Program-made: the position numbers and the translations under genes
The notes under the pieces: generated by a model
Told to the model about the DNA's origin: nothing
Seen by the model: only the letters and a program-made list of their open reading frames with translations
Databases searched by the model: none
Shown: piece after piece, positions 33,346 through 42,216 of the stretch
How the letters are laid out: each line of letters begins with the position of its first letter
How positions within the stretch are numbered: position 1 is the stretch's first letter
Origin: Microbacterium sp.
GTDB lineage: Bacteria; Actinomycetota; Actinomycetes; Actinomycetales; Microbacteriaceae
Direction: 5' to 3'
Assembly (NCBI GenBank): GCA_031177765.1
Contig: JAPSKH010000004.1
Span: forward strand, 26,477-90,476
DNA: 64,000 bases

Positions 33346-36300
33346 CTATCGCACCATCCGCCGGCGACGGGCGACGACCACGACGGCGGCGCCGACCGCG
33401 AGCAGGACGAGCGCTGCCAGCAGCGCCGGCATCACGTCCACTCCGGTGAAGGGCAGCACGCCCTGCCCCGCGGCGGCGGGGACGGAGATCGTGAACGGAT
33501 CGGACATCACCGACAGACCGGAGGCCCCGATCGCTTCCAGCCGGTGCGCGCCGGCCGTCGCGTCGGCCGGGATCGGCAGGACCCCGGTGACGGTGCCGTC
33601 TGCGCCCGCGGTGAGCACCTCGCCCAGCGCCGTCGGGTCGGAGTGCAGCACGAAGCGCACCTCCTCGCCGGCCTGGAAGCCGCGGAACTCCACCTGCATG
33701 CGGCCGCCGGGGACCAGAGCGGATCCGAAAGCGGCCCACACGCGCCCGGACGGCTCGATCGCCTCACCGTCGCCGGGGTCGCCCGCACCCGGATCGCCCT
33801 CGCCGGGGTCGCCCTCGCCGGGGTCCCCCTCGCCCGGGTCCCCCTCGCCCGGGTCGCCCTCACCGGGATCGCCCCCGCCCGGGTCGGTCTGCGTGGGAAC
33901 CGTCGTGAACGAGCGGACCGGCGAGTACTGGATGCCGCCGTGCGGTCCCGCCGCGATCACGTACCAGCCGTGCTCGCCCTCGGTCAGGCCCCGCCACGTC
34001 ACCGTCGCCGGTTCACCAGACGCGGCCCCGGCGACGGCGCCGATCTCGCTCGCCGTCAGGATCTCCGCCCGGAACGAGTCGGTCGCGAGGGTCTTGGCCT
34101 GCGGCGCGATGCCCACGGCGGCGTACGGGATCTCGAACTCCTGCATGCCCGGCGGGTCGTTCAGGGACGCATCGTCGGAGTCGAAGTCCTGCAGCGACGG
34201 CGAGTAGGTGCGGAAGACGATCCGCCCGCCGTCGTTGTCGAAGTGGGCCAGGCGCAGGTAGCCCTGGCCGCCCTCCGGCAGACCCTGGTAGTCGAACAGC
34301 ATCGAGTAGACCGTGCGGTCGGCCAGCCCGTCGCCGTCGTCGTCGAACTCGTCGGTGCGCGTGTAGGCGTCGTGATAGTGGCCCGAGCTCACCGCGAACA
34401 CGTTCGGGTTCGGCGCCACCACCTCGTCGAAGACGCGCTGCGGGAACGGGCCGAGACCGCCGGTGGTCAGCATGTACTCGTGGAGGTTCAGCCACACCTT
34501 CCGCTCGGGATGCTGCCGGATGACCTGGTTCATCCAGGCGATGTCCTCGGTGTTGGCCGCGGCGTCGTTCGGCGTCGGCCAGCCCATGTAGAGGAACAGG
34601 AAGTCCACGCCTCCCACCGACACGAGGTCGTAGTGGCCGCGGTTGTCCTTGTACGAGCCGCCGTACCAGGGGTTGCCGGCGAAGCGGGCCTCGCCGAAGA
34701 ACTGCGAGTACTGGGTGTAGTCCGCGGCGAACCCGCCCACGTCGTGGTTGCCCGCGAGCACGCCGTAGGGCAGGCCGGCCTCGTCGAGCATCCGATAGGC
34801 GGCGTCGGCATTGGCCCACTGGTGCGGCTGCGTGTGGACGTTGACGATGTCGCCGTTGTGGATCATGTACTGCAGGTTGAGGTTCTCGCGCTGCTGGCGC
34901 AGGAACTCGTGGATCGCGACCTGATGCGGGTAGTACTCGGCGGTCTCGTTGTAGTACTGCGTGTCGGACTCGATCGCGACCGTGAAGTCGTACTCCGACC
35001 GCGGCGTGGCGCCGGCGTGGAAGGGCTCCACCCGGCTCTCGCGCGTGGACAGGTCCGTCGCCGCGAAGCCCTCCGAGTGCTGCACGAGGAAGGTGAGCGT
35101 GCCGTCGGCGACGTGTCCGTCGACGGGCACGAGCGCCTCCAGCGTGAACTCCGTCGCCGCGCCGCCCGTGGTCAGCACCTGGTCGACCGCTTCCCACCCG
35201 CCGTCGACCGTCCGGGCGTAGAGGGTCACCTTCGCGTTCGCATTCGCGCTCCCGCGCCAGTCCACGCGCACCTGCGAGCCGGGGCCGGCACCTTGAGGCG
35301 CCGCGACCGTGAACAGCTGGTACGGCAGCGCCGTCTCGCTCGTGGTCTCGACGTTCACGCCGTCCGTGCCGAGCAGCTTCGCCAGGTCCTCCGCTCCCAG
35401 CGCCACGCCTGCGCTGCGATCGCCAGTGCCGGAGTCGGTCACCGTGCCGGTGGTCACAGTCATCTCGGCGTCTCCCGGCGCGTAGCGGTACCCCTCCCGG
35501 AAGCTGAGGTTCAGGGCATCCTGCTCGGGCGAGCTCGGGGTCGCGATGAGGTCGGCGCTGTCCCCCTCGACGATCTCACCGTCGGAGGGCCCGTTCAGCT
35601 CGATGCCGGGCTGCTCATCAGCCGTCTCGAACGTGACGGTGTGCGTCCCCGTGTTCCCCACCTCGTCGGTGGCGGTGAACTCCGCGACGTGCGAACCCGG
35701 CTCGAGCGCGAGCGAGCTGGTCGCGAGCGGAAGCGAGATCGGGTCGCCGTCGAGCGTCGCTGTGAGCGAGGCCACGCCCGATCCGGCGTCGTCGGCCGTG
35801 GCGTCCACGGCGAAGTGGCCTCGGTAGCGCTGGCCCTCCACGAGCGGGCTCTCGATCACCGGCCCGGTGTTGTCGACCTGAACGGTGCGCGACGCGGTGG
35901 ACGAGCCGTCGGTCGCCGCGATGACGTGCGTGCCGTCCGCGACCGCGGTGGTGTCCCACACGGTCGACACCGACGTGAACGCGTCGTCGGGAATCGTGAA
36001 CGTCGCCAGGAACGAGACCAGGTTCGCGTCGGAGTACGAGATGCGCGCATCCGGCGCCGGGCACTCGACGAAGGCGGGGGCCGTGACGGCGCCCGACTGC
36101 TCCTTCGTCGTGGCGCAGTAGTCCGGCCTCAGCACGCGCCCGTCCGGGAGCGCCAGCCGGAGGTTCATGCTCGTGAAGTCGTCGTTGTTCTCGTTGACGT
36201 CGGCTTCGGGCCAGGCCTTGGTGCCCGCGACGATGGTGAGGGTGAGCGGCTGACCGGGAACGACCCGCTCGACCGGAACGGTCGCGTCGACCGTGACGAT

Positions 36301-38844
36301 GCGGGAGTAGTACCCCTCGTCGAAGATCCGCAGCACCTCGTCGCCGAGCTTGACCCCGTTGCGGAAGAACGCGTCGGTGTTCGTCGCCTCGAAGGCGAAG
36401 ACCGGCCCGGTCTCGAGCGAGGCGACCGCGTCGACGACCGGAGTCCCGTCGATCGTGAGCGCGAGGTCCGTGCCGCTGTCGCCGGTCGCCGAGATGCGCG
36501 TCTGGCCGCCGAGGAACTGGCCCTCGACCAGGTTGATCCGGACCGGGTCCGGCTCGCCTTCGGCCAGGTCCACGCGCACGGGGCCCAGCGTGGACGTCTG
36601 CGAACCATCGCTCGCCAGCAGTGTGTACTCGATCCAGCGCTTGCCGAACAGGTCGGCGGCCGGAACGGTGTAGTAGTAGCGGTTCGCCGCCTCGAAGGCG
36701 AGGCTGCGGGTCTCGGTCGCACCGAGGTTGTCGGTCAGGCTCAGGGTCACCGTGCGCACGAGCACGTCATCGGTCACGTCGAAGCCCAGGTCGAGATCGG
36801 CCGTGTCCGGCACGTCCGAGCTTCCCGTGAGGTCTGTGATCACGGGCGCGCTGCCGGGCGCCGGCGCGGCGACGAACGCCGTCGGCACCTGGTCGGCACT
36901 CACCGAGCCGGGGGTCGGCGCGGCAAGGCGCATGAGCGTCTGCACGGTGCCGTCCGGCGTGGGCGGCGCCCACAGGGGGGCGGCCGCGCCCGGGTTCCAG
37001 CCGTACTGGATCGCCGTGCTCGCGGTGGTCTGGTCGTCGGTGAAGTAGTACGCGCGGCTGATGTCATGGCCGGTGTTCGTGCGCACCTGGATGCCGCGCG
37101 ACCCGCCGTTGGCCATGCCGCCGTTGTACAGCTCGACGATGTCCTCGCCGAGCACGAGGTCGCTCCCGAACGCCTGGTTGAAGTCGGCGACCGTCAGTCC
37201 CGCGGTGACGCCGGCGGGGTTCTTCACCCACAGCACCAGCGTGCCGCCCGCGGCGATCGTGACCTCGTTCGGCTGGGCGGGCCACAGGGTCGAGCTCGTG
37301 GTCACCGGCCCCGAGAGGGCGTTGTCGGTGTAGAGGTACGACAGCGTGTAGTCGCCGAAGTCGATCGGCGCGTCCGAGGCGTTGTAGACCTCGATGAACT
37401 CGTAGGCGTCGCCTCCGCCCACGTTCGCGGTGTCCGGCGCGATCTCGGTGATCTGCAGCAGCGGCGCGGCGAGCGCGGGGTCGGTCGCCCGGGTGAGGGC
37501 GCTGGTGACTTGCTCGACCGTGACGGTGCCGGCGGTCGTCGCGACGTCCGGGCCGGCCTCCCCGAGCACCGCGTCGACACTGCCGATGGTGCTCGGCACG
37601 GCGAAGTGCGCGTTCCAGTTCGTTGTCGGGTTCACGATGGCGGGCACCCACGCGCGGTTCAGAGCGGTGCCGGCGGCGTCGACGAGGCTGAAGCCCCGGC
37701 CACCGGCGTTCGCGATGCCGGCCTGCGGACCGAAGCGGAAGACCGGCGTACCGGCGTCGGCGCCCACGGCCGCGCGGAACTGCTCCTTCGTGATCGCCCG
37801 CTGCTGCGCGCCCTCGGCGTAGTTGAGCCAGAACAGGGCCGAGCCGCCGGCCGGGATCACGACGGGCGCGTCGTTCTCACCGTCGAGGTGGACGATCGGC
37901 TGAGGCGTTCCGGCGTTCCACTGGCTCGTGTGGTAGCGGAGCCCGATGCCGGCCGCCGTGAGGTCGATCGCCGCGGTGGTGGTGTTGGTCACCTCGACGA
38001 ACTCGTAGAGGTCCGTGCCGGGGTTGTCGCCGTGGATCTCGGTGATCGCGAGCGGGAAGTACTCCCCCGCGTTGCCGCTCGCTCCGGGCCCCGGCTCGGC
38101 CGGCTCGGTCGGGTCCGTCGGCTCGGTCGGGTCGGGCTGGGGAGCAGGCTCGGGCCGGACGAGCTGCTCGGGAAGGATCGCGCCCGGGGTCGGCGTGCCC
38201 GCGGTGGGATCGGTCAGCAGGTTGCCGGTCGCCGGCACGCGGAAGTGGTCCGCGTTGCCCTTGTTCGCCACCGCGCGGCTGTAGTCGGATCCCGAGACGA
38301 GCGTGGTCCCGTCCCCGGCGAACAGGCGCAGCGACCGGGCGCCGGAGTTGGCGAACCCGCTCTGGCCGACGGCGTGGAACAGCGGGTACTCCGAGGCGGC
38401 GTCGCCGTAGTGCCCGCGGAACTCCGCCTCGGTCAGCTGCCACTGCTCGACGGCCGCGTCACCCGTTCCGACGGCGTAGCGCAGCCAGAACACGGCCGTG
38501 CCGTGGGCGGGGATCACCGCGTCGGCGAGCGCGGTGGTCGTGCCGGGCTCGACCGCCTGGATGAACGAGGCGTCGTTGTACTGCAGCCGGTAGTCGGCGA
38601 AGTCGATCGCCTCCGCCGTGGTGTTGGTCACCTCGAAGAACTCGAACCAGTCCTGGTCGCCCGGCGTGCCGGCGTTGTCCTGCGTCACCTCCGTGATGAG
38701 CAGGGGCGGCAGCGGCTCCTCGGAAGCGGCAGCGGCGGGAGCGGCCACGCCGACGCCGGTGAGGGCGATCGCGGCGGCGGCAAGGGAGGCGAGGGCGGCG
38801 CGCGGTCGCGCCGGGACACGGGTCGTCACGGTGTTCGAGAACAC
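33346..38844 (-). CDS. Giant secreted surface metallophosphoesterase with lamin-tail domains and LPxTG-type anchor
   Basis: 1832 residues. A signal peptide (about 1-41, ending APAAAA) is followed by three lamin-tail-like domains, each opening with an ITE motif and an EFxEVxN motif (about 45-180, 255-400, 465-650), then Ig-like beta domains, and a calcineurin-type metallophosphoesterase (about 1325-1600: IESDTQYY, IHNGDIVN, LAGNHD, NLHEYM, SSGHYHDAY). Near the C-terminus come an eightfold GEGDP repeat, a beta domain, LPFTG, a hydrophobic helix and an Arg-rich tail, a sortase signal. It probably hydrolyses an extracellular phosphoester. The GTG start lies in a 28-bp palindrome, and a PHO-box-like repeat is upstream. 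Confidence 0.85.
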   Translation of the reverse strand: MFSNTVTTRVPARPRAALASLAAAAIALTGVGVAAPAAAASEEPLPPLLITEVTQDNAGTPGDQDWFEFFEVTNTTAEAIDFADYRLQYNDASFIQAVEPGTTTALADAVIPAHGTAVFWLRYAVGTGDAAVEQWQLTEAEFRGHYGDAASEYPLFHAVGQSGFANSGARSLRLFAGDGTTLVSGSDYSRAVANKGNADHFRVPATGNLLTDPTAGTPTPGAILPEQLVRPEPAPQPDPTEPTDPTEPAEPGPGASGNAGEYFPLAITEIHGDNPGTDLYEFVEVTNTTTAAIDLTAAGIGLRYHTSQWNAGTPQPIVHLDGENDAPVVIPAGGSALFWLNYAEGAQQRAITKEQFRAAVGADAGTPVFRFGPQAGIANAGGRGFSLVDAAGTALNRAWVPAIVNPTTNWNAHFAVPSTIGSVDAVLGEAGPDVATTAGTVTVEQVTSALTRATDPALAAPLLQITEIAPDTANVGGGDAYEFIEVYNASDAPIDFGDYTLSYLYTDNALSGPVTTSSTLWPAQPNEVTIAAGGTLVLWVKNPAGVTAGLTVADFNQAFGSDLVLGEDIVELYNGGMANGGSRGIQVRTNTGHDISRAYYFTDDQTTASTAIQYGWNPGAAAPLWAPPTPDGTVQTLMRLAAPTPGSVSADQVPTAFVAAPAPGSAPVITDLTGSSDVPDTADLDLGFDVTDDVLVRTVTLSLTDNLGATETRSLAFEAANRYYYTVPAADLFGKRWIEYTLLASDGSQTSTLGPVRVDLAEGEPDPVRINLVEGQFLGGQTRISATGDSGTDLALTIDGTPVVDAVASLETGPVFAFEATNTDAFFRNGVKLGDEVLRIFDEGYYSRIVTVDATVPVERVVPGQPLTLTIVAGTKAWPEADVNENNDDFTSMNLRLALPDGRVLRPDYCATTKEQSGAVTAPAFVECPAPDARISYSDANLVSFLATFTIPDDAFTSVSTVWDTTAVADGTHVIAATDGSSTASRTVQVDNTGPVIESPLVEGQRYRGHFAVDATADDAGSGVASLTATLDGDPISLPLATSSLALEPGSHVAEFTATDEVGNTGTHTVTFETADEQPGIELNGPSDGEIVEGDSADLIATPSSPEQDALNLSFREGYRYAPGDAEMTVTTGTVTDSGTGDRSAGVALGAEDLAKLLGTDGVNVETTSETALPYQLFTVAAPQGAGPGSQVRVDWRGSANANAKVTLYARTVDGGWEAVDQVLTTGGAATEFTLEALVPVDGHVADGTLTFLVQHSEGFAATDLSTRESRVEPFHAGATPRSEYDFTVAIESDTQYYNETAEYYPHQVAIHEFLRQQRENLNLQYMIHNGDIVNVHTQPHQWANADAAYRMLDEAGLPYGVLAGNHDVGGFAADYTQYSQFFGEARFAGNPWYGGSYKDNRGHYDLVSVGGVDFLFLYMGWPTPNDAAANTEDIAWMNQVIRQHPERKVWLNLHEYMLTTGGLGPFPQRVFDEVVAPNPNVFAVSSGHYHDAYTRTDEFDDDGDGLADRTVYSMLFDYQGLPEGGQGYLRLAHFDNDGGRIVFRTYSPSLQDFDSDDASLNDPPGMQEFEIPYAAVGIAPQAKTLATDSFRAEILTASEIGAVAGAASGEPATVTWRGLTEGEHGWYVIAAGPHGGIQYSPVRSFTTVPTQTDPGGGDPGEGDPGEGDPGEGDPGEGDPGEGDPGAGDPGDGEAIEPSGRVWAAFGSALVPGGRMQVEFRGFQAGEEVRFVLHSDPTALGEVLTAGADGTVTGVLPIPADATAGAHRLEAIGASGLSVMSDPFTISVPAAAGQGVLPFTGVDVMPALLAALVLLAVGAAVVVVARRRRMVR
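33766..33885 (-). repeat. Eight 15-bp tandem repeats encoding (G-x-G-D-P)8
   Basis: Within the surface-protein gene, eight near-identical 15-bp units encode DPGEG-type pentapeptides (flanking units are GGG, GAG and GDG variants). They form a flexible acidic linker before the cell-wall region and could vary in number by slippage. Confidence 0.85.
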
Positions 38845-38851
38845 CGTGACG
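38824..38851. promoter_or_regulatory. 28-bp perfect palindrome spanning the surface-protein start codon
   Basis: CGTCACGGTGTTC and GAACACCGTGACG are perfect 13-bp arms around a GA spacer. The GTG start (38842-38844) lies in one arm. It may be an operator or an mRNA hairpin hiding the start; no T-run follows, so a terminator role for the upstream ABC-F gene is less likely. Confidence 0.7.
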
Positions 38852-38874
38852 CGGTGTCCGGGAGGGAGACGTCG

Positions 38875-38892
38875 GATGAACGGACGCCGAAC
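38875..38892 (-). promoter_or_regulatory. PHO-box-like 11-bp direct repeat before the surface-protein gene
   Basis: On the minus strand GTTCGGC and GTTCATC start 11 bases apart, resembling the GTTCACC direct repeats bound by actinobacterial PhoP; a weaker third unit (GTCTCCC) follows in phase. It lies 31-48 bases upstream of the start. Confidence 0.35.
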
Positions 38893-38928
38893 CGCCTGCG
38901 TCCGGTTCCCCGCCGCCGGCGGACCGGT

Positions 38929-40755
38929 TCAGCCGATCTGCTCCGTCAGCTCGAACCAGCGCTCCTCGATGCCGTCGCGCTCCTTCTCGAGCTCGCCGAT
39001 GCGCGCCATCTCCGCTCCGAGGCCCACGTAGTCGGACTGGTCGTGATCGGCCAGAGCCGTTCGCGCCGCGTCGATCTGCGCCTCGAGCTTCTCCAGGCGT
39101 CGCTCCAGGGCCGTGGCCTCCTTCTGCGCCGCGCGCAGGTCCGCGCCGGTGAGCGCGGCGGACCGCCCGGATGCCGCGGCATCCGTCGTCGTCGAGGAAG
39201 CGCCGTCGGCGCCGCCGGTGGCTGCGGCGCGAGCGCTCAGCGCCCGAGCCCGCAGGCGAAGGTACTCCTCCACACCGCCGGGAAGGTGGCGGAGGTGACC
39301 GTCGAGGATGGCGTACTGCTGATCGGTGACGCGCTCGAGGAAGTAGCGGTCGTGGGAGACCACCAGCAGGGTCCCCGGCCAGCTGTCCAGCAGGTCCTCG
39401 ATCGCGGCCAGCATGTCGGTGTCCAGGTCGTTCGTGGGCTCGTCGAGGATGAGGACGTTCGGCTGCTCCAGCAGGATGAGCAGCAGCTGGAGGCGGCGCT
39501 TCTGACCGCCCGAGAGGTCCTTCACCGGGGTCGACAGCTGGGCGCTGGAGAACCCCATGCGCTCGAGGAGCTGTCCGGGCGTCAGCTCCTGCGCCTTGGA
39601 TCCGGTGCCGAAGGTGTACGTCGTGCGCAGGCGGGAGACGACCACGCGGACCGGCTCGTCGAGGTGTTCGGCGAGCTCGTCCATCCGCTGCGACAGCGTG
39701 GCGACCTTGACCGTCTTCCCGCGTTTGACGCGCCCGCCCGTGGGTGTCACGTCGCCGGACACCAGCCCGAGCAGCGTCGATTTGCCGGCGCCGTTGACGC
39801 CGAGGATGCCGGTGCGCTCCCCCGGCGCGATCCGCCACTCGATCGGATGCAGCACTTCCCGGCCGTCGTAGCTCACGGCCGCGTCGAGAAGGTCCACGAC
39901 GTCCTTGCCCAGCCGCGACACCGCGAGGGACTGCAGCTCGGTGCGGTCGCGGATCTCGGGCACGTCGGAGATGAGCGCGTTGGCCGCGTCGATGCGGAAC
40001 TTCGGCTTCGAGGTGCGGGCGGGGGCTCCTCGGCGCAGCCATGCCAGCTCCTTGCGCGCGAGGTTCTGCCGGCGCGCCTCGATCGCAGCGGCCTGCCGGT
40101 CGCGCTCCACGCGCTGCAGGATGTACGCCGCGTACCCGCCCTCGAACGGCTCCACGATGCGGTCGTGCACCTCCCACGTCATGGTGCAGACCTCGTCGAG
40201 GAACCAGCGATCGTGCGTCACCACGAGAAGCCCGCCCTGTCCCGCAGGCCATCGCCGTTTGATGTGCTCGGCGAGCCACGCGATCGCCTCGACATCCAGG
40301 TGGTTGGTCGGCTCGTCGAGGAACAGCACGTCGTAGTCCCCGACGAGGAGCGCGGCCAGCGAGATGCGCCGCCGCTGACCGCCGGAGAGGCCGGCCACCG
40401 GCCCGTCCCAGGGGATGTCCGCCAAAAGGCCCGCGATCACGTCGCGGATGCGCGCGTCACCGGCCCATTCATGGTCGGGACGGTCGCCCACGACCGCATA
40501 CCGGACGGTGACCGCCTCGTCGAGGCGGTCCGCCTGGTCGAGGACGCCGATGCGCGTCCCGCCGCGCACGGTGACCCGTCCGGAGTCCGGTTCCAGCCGG
40601 CCGGCGAGCATCGCCATCAGGCTCGACTTCCCGTCGCCGTTGCGGCCGACGATGCCGATCCGGTCGCCCTCGTCGATGCCGAGCGACACCCGGTCGAAGA
40701 CGACCTTGGTCGGAAACTCCAGGTGCAGGGCCTCGGCCCCCAGAAGATGTGCCAT
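38929..40755 (-). CDS. ABC-F family ATPase (Uup-like)
   Basis: A 608-residue cytoplasmic protein with two ABC domains in tandem and no membrane segment, of the class that acts on ribosomes. ABC1 has Walker A GRNGDGKSS (about 38-46), LSGGQRRRISLA and DEPTNHLDVEA; the linker (about 225-280) is rich in Arg/Lys; ABC2 has GVNGAGKST, LSGGQKRRLQLLL and DEPTNDLDTDM. A C-terminal coiled coil of about 70 residues (ALERRLEKLEAQI...) is typical of Uup. The start ATG follows a GGAAGGG site. It lies downstream of the Eis-like and ispE genes in the conserved actinobacterial block. Confidence 0.94.
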   Translation of the reverse strand: MAHLLGAEALHLEFPTKVVFDRVSLGIDEGDRIGIVGRNGDGKSSLMAMLAGRLEPDSGRVTVRGGTRIGVLDQADRLDEAVTVRYAVVGDRPDHEWAGDARIRDVIAGLLADIPWDGPVAGLSGGQRRRISLAALLVGDYDVLFLDEPTNHLDVEAIAWLAEHIKRRWPAGQGGLLVVTHDRWFLDEVCTMTWEVHDRIVEPFEGGYAAYILQRVERDRQAAAIEARRQNLARKELAWLRRGAPARTSKPKFRIDAANALISDVPEIRDRTELQSLAVSRLGKDVVDLLDAAVSYDGREVLHPIEWRIAPGERTGILGVNGAGKSTLLGLVSGDVTPTGGRVKRGKTVKVATLSQRMDELAEHLDEPVRVVVSRLRTTYTFGTGSKAQELTPGQLLERMGFSSAQLSTPVKDLSGGQKRRLQLLLILLEQPNVLILDEPTNDLDTDMLAAIEDLLDSWPGTLLVVSHDRYFLERVTDQQYAILDGHLRHLPGGVEEYLRLRARALSARAAATGGADGASSTTTDAAASGRSAALTGADLRAAQKEATALERRLEKLEAQIDAARTALADHDQSDYVGLGAEMARIGELEKERDGIEERWFELTEQIG

Positions 40756-40797
40756 GTCCCTTCCAGGCTAGGCGAGCCCGGGAGAGGAGCCGTCCGC

Positions 40798-42150
40798 TCA
40801 GTACCAGATGCTCAGGCGCGGCGCGATATGCCAGCCGAGGACGCGCGCCGCCGTGGCGGCATCGGTCGTGGTGACGCGCCCCGCCGCGGCGAGCGTCGCC
40901 AGTGACACGCCTCCGAGGTACGCCGCCGACAGCTCCTCGATCCCCAGCGCCACCGTCACGGCGTCCGGCCGCGCATCCGCATCCTCGAGCGGCGTCACCC
41001 GGCCTCGTCCGTCCTGGTCGGCTTCGAGGAGGAAGCGGCCGCCCGCCAGACCGAGCGGATCGTGCACGTCGAGTGCGATCGCACCGGCCGCGCCGTACCG
41101 GCGGGCCTGAAGGGCAGCGCGAACGTCGAGGATCCGGACGTACTGGTGGTCGCGCACGGTCACGGTGGCCGCTCGCTGGTCGGCGATCATCCACAGCAGC
41201 GGCTCATCGGGCGACAGCTCGCTCGCGTGGACCTCGGCGACGAGGTCGAGCTCCAGCAGGAAGCGCCACAGCGCCGCATACGCGTCGTCGGTGTCTGCGA
41301 GCAGATACGACACCGTGACCGTGCCCTTGGTGAAGTCGTCGTGGTTCTCGCGTACCGAGTACACCGCGACGCCCCGCACCTCGCCGGCGGCGTCGGTGTA
41401 CTGCACGGCCCGCTTCTCGCCGGCCTTCTCGGCGTCGGGGCGGGTGCCGGCGAAGTTGTCCCAGTGCCCCGCGGGCACGTCGATCTCGCCGGGCACCCGC
41501 AGGCGGGAGCGCTCGTGCAGCTCGGGGAGCAGCTCGCGCAGCCGCGTGCGCGGGATGAAGTCGATCCGACCCTCGGGGCGAGGGCCCGTCCACGCCGCGC
41601 GGCGCGTCTCGATGCGCCACGAGGCGCTGGCGGCGGCGGGCGCGAAACCGTAGCGGCCGTAGAGGGTGGATTCGCTCACGGTCAGCATCGCCATCGGGAT
41701 GCCGGCGGCGTGGGCGGTGCGCAGCTCGCCCTCGAGCATCGCGCGCGCGATCCCACGGCGGCGGTGCGTGGGGGCGACCGTCACCGCGGAGATCGCGCAT
41801 GAGGGGATCGCGGTGCCGCCCGGCACGGTCAGTTCGCCGAGCCACGACGCGATCGTCGACGCCGGCGCGTCGGCCATCGGCGCCGCCGGGTCGTAGACGC
41901 CCGTCACCCGGCGGTAGCCGCTGCGCTCGCGGGCGGCCGCGACCTGCTGCTCGGAGCGCTCGGGGTCCTGGAAGCCCCGCGCCACGACCTGCAGCCACGC
42001 GCCGAACGCGTCGCTGTCGACCGGGACGAGCCGGTAGTCCAGTCCCTGGGTGGCGAGGCGGTCACGGGACACCTCGTCCAGCGGCGCCGCGCGGAAGGCG
42101 GCGCGATCGGAGTCTCCCGCGACGGCGGTGGATGCGGCGAGCGTGCTCAT
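40798..42150 (-). CDS. Eis-like GNAT N-acetyltransferase
   Basis: A 450-residue acetyltransferase of the Eis architecture: an N-terminal GNAT domain with the acetyl-CoA loop VTVAPTHRRRGIARAML (about 125-141), a second GNAT-like fold (GxVSYLLADTDDAYAALWRFLLELD), and a C-terminal SCP2-like domain. The chain ends in a tyrosine (RLSIWY), matching the catalytic C-terminal carboxylate of Eis proteins. Eis enzymes acetylate aminoglycosides or lysines of peptides; the substrate here is unknown. It sits between ispE and the ABC-F gene on the same strand. Confidence 0.88.
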   Translation of the reverse strand: MSTLAASTAVAGDSDRAAFRAAPLDEVSRDRLATQGLDYRLVPVDSDAFGAWLQVVARGFQDPERSEQQVAAARERSGYRRVTGVYDPAAPMADAPASTIASWLGELTVPGGTAIPSCAISAVTVAPTHRRRGIARAMLEGELRTAHAAGIPMAMLTVSESTLYGRYGFAPAAASASWRIETRRAAWTGPRPEGRIDFIPRTRLRELLPELHERSRLRVPGEIDVPAGHWDNFAGTRPDAEKAGEKRAVQYTDAAGEVRGVAVYSVRENHDDFTKGTVTVSYLLADTDDAYAALWRFLLELDLVAEVHASELSPDEPLLWMIADQRAATVTVRDHQYVRILDVRAALQARRYGAAGAIALDVHDPLGLAGGRFLLEADQDGRGRVTPLEDADARPDAVTVALGIEELSAAYLGGVSLATLAAAGRVTTTDAATAARVLGWHIAPRLSIWY

Positions 42151-42216
42151 CTGGATTCCTTCCCTCGAAGTGGCTGCTTCGTACCCCGTCTCGCCGTCGT
42201 CGTGGCGAGGCTGCGG

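Noticed and set aside
33766-33885. Tandem repeats as a possible CRISPR array
   Set aside because: Units are 15 bp, contiguous without spacers, and in frame inside a coding gene.
33544-40905. A 2453-residue plus-strand ORF
   Set aside because: It is antisense to the surface-protein and ABC-F genes, is extremely rich in Arg/Val/Gly/His with no domains, and arises because GC-rich antisense frames lack stop codons.
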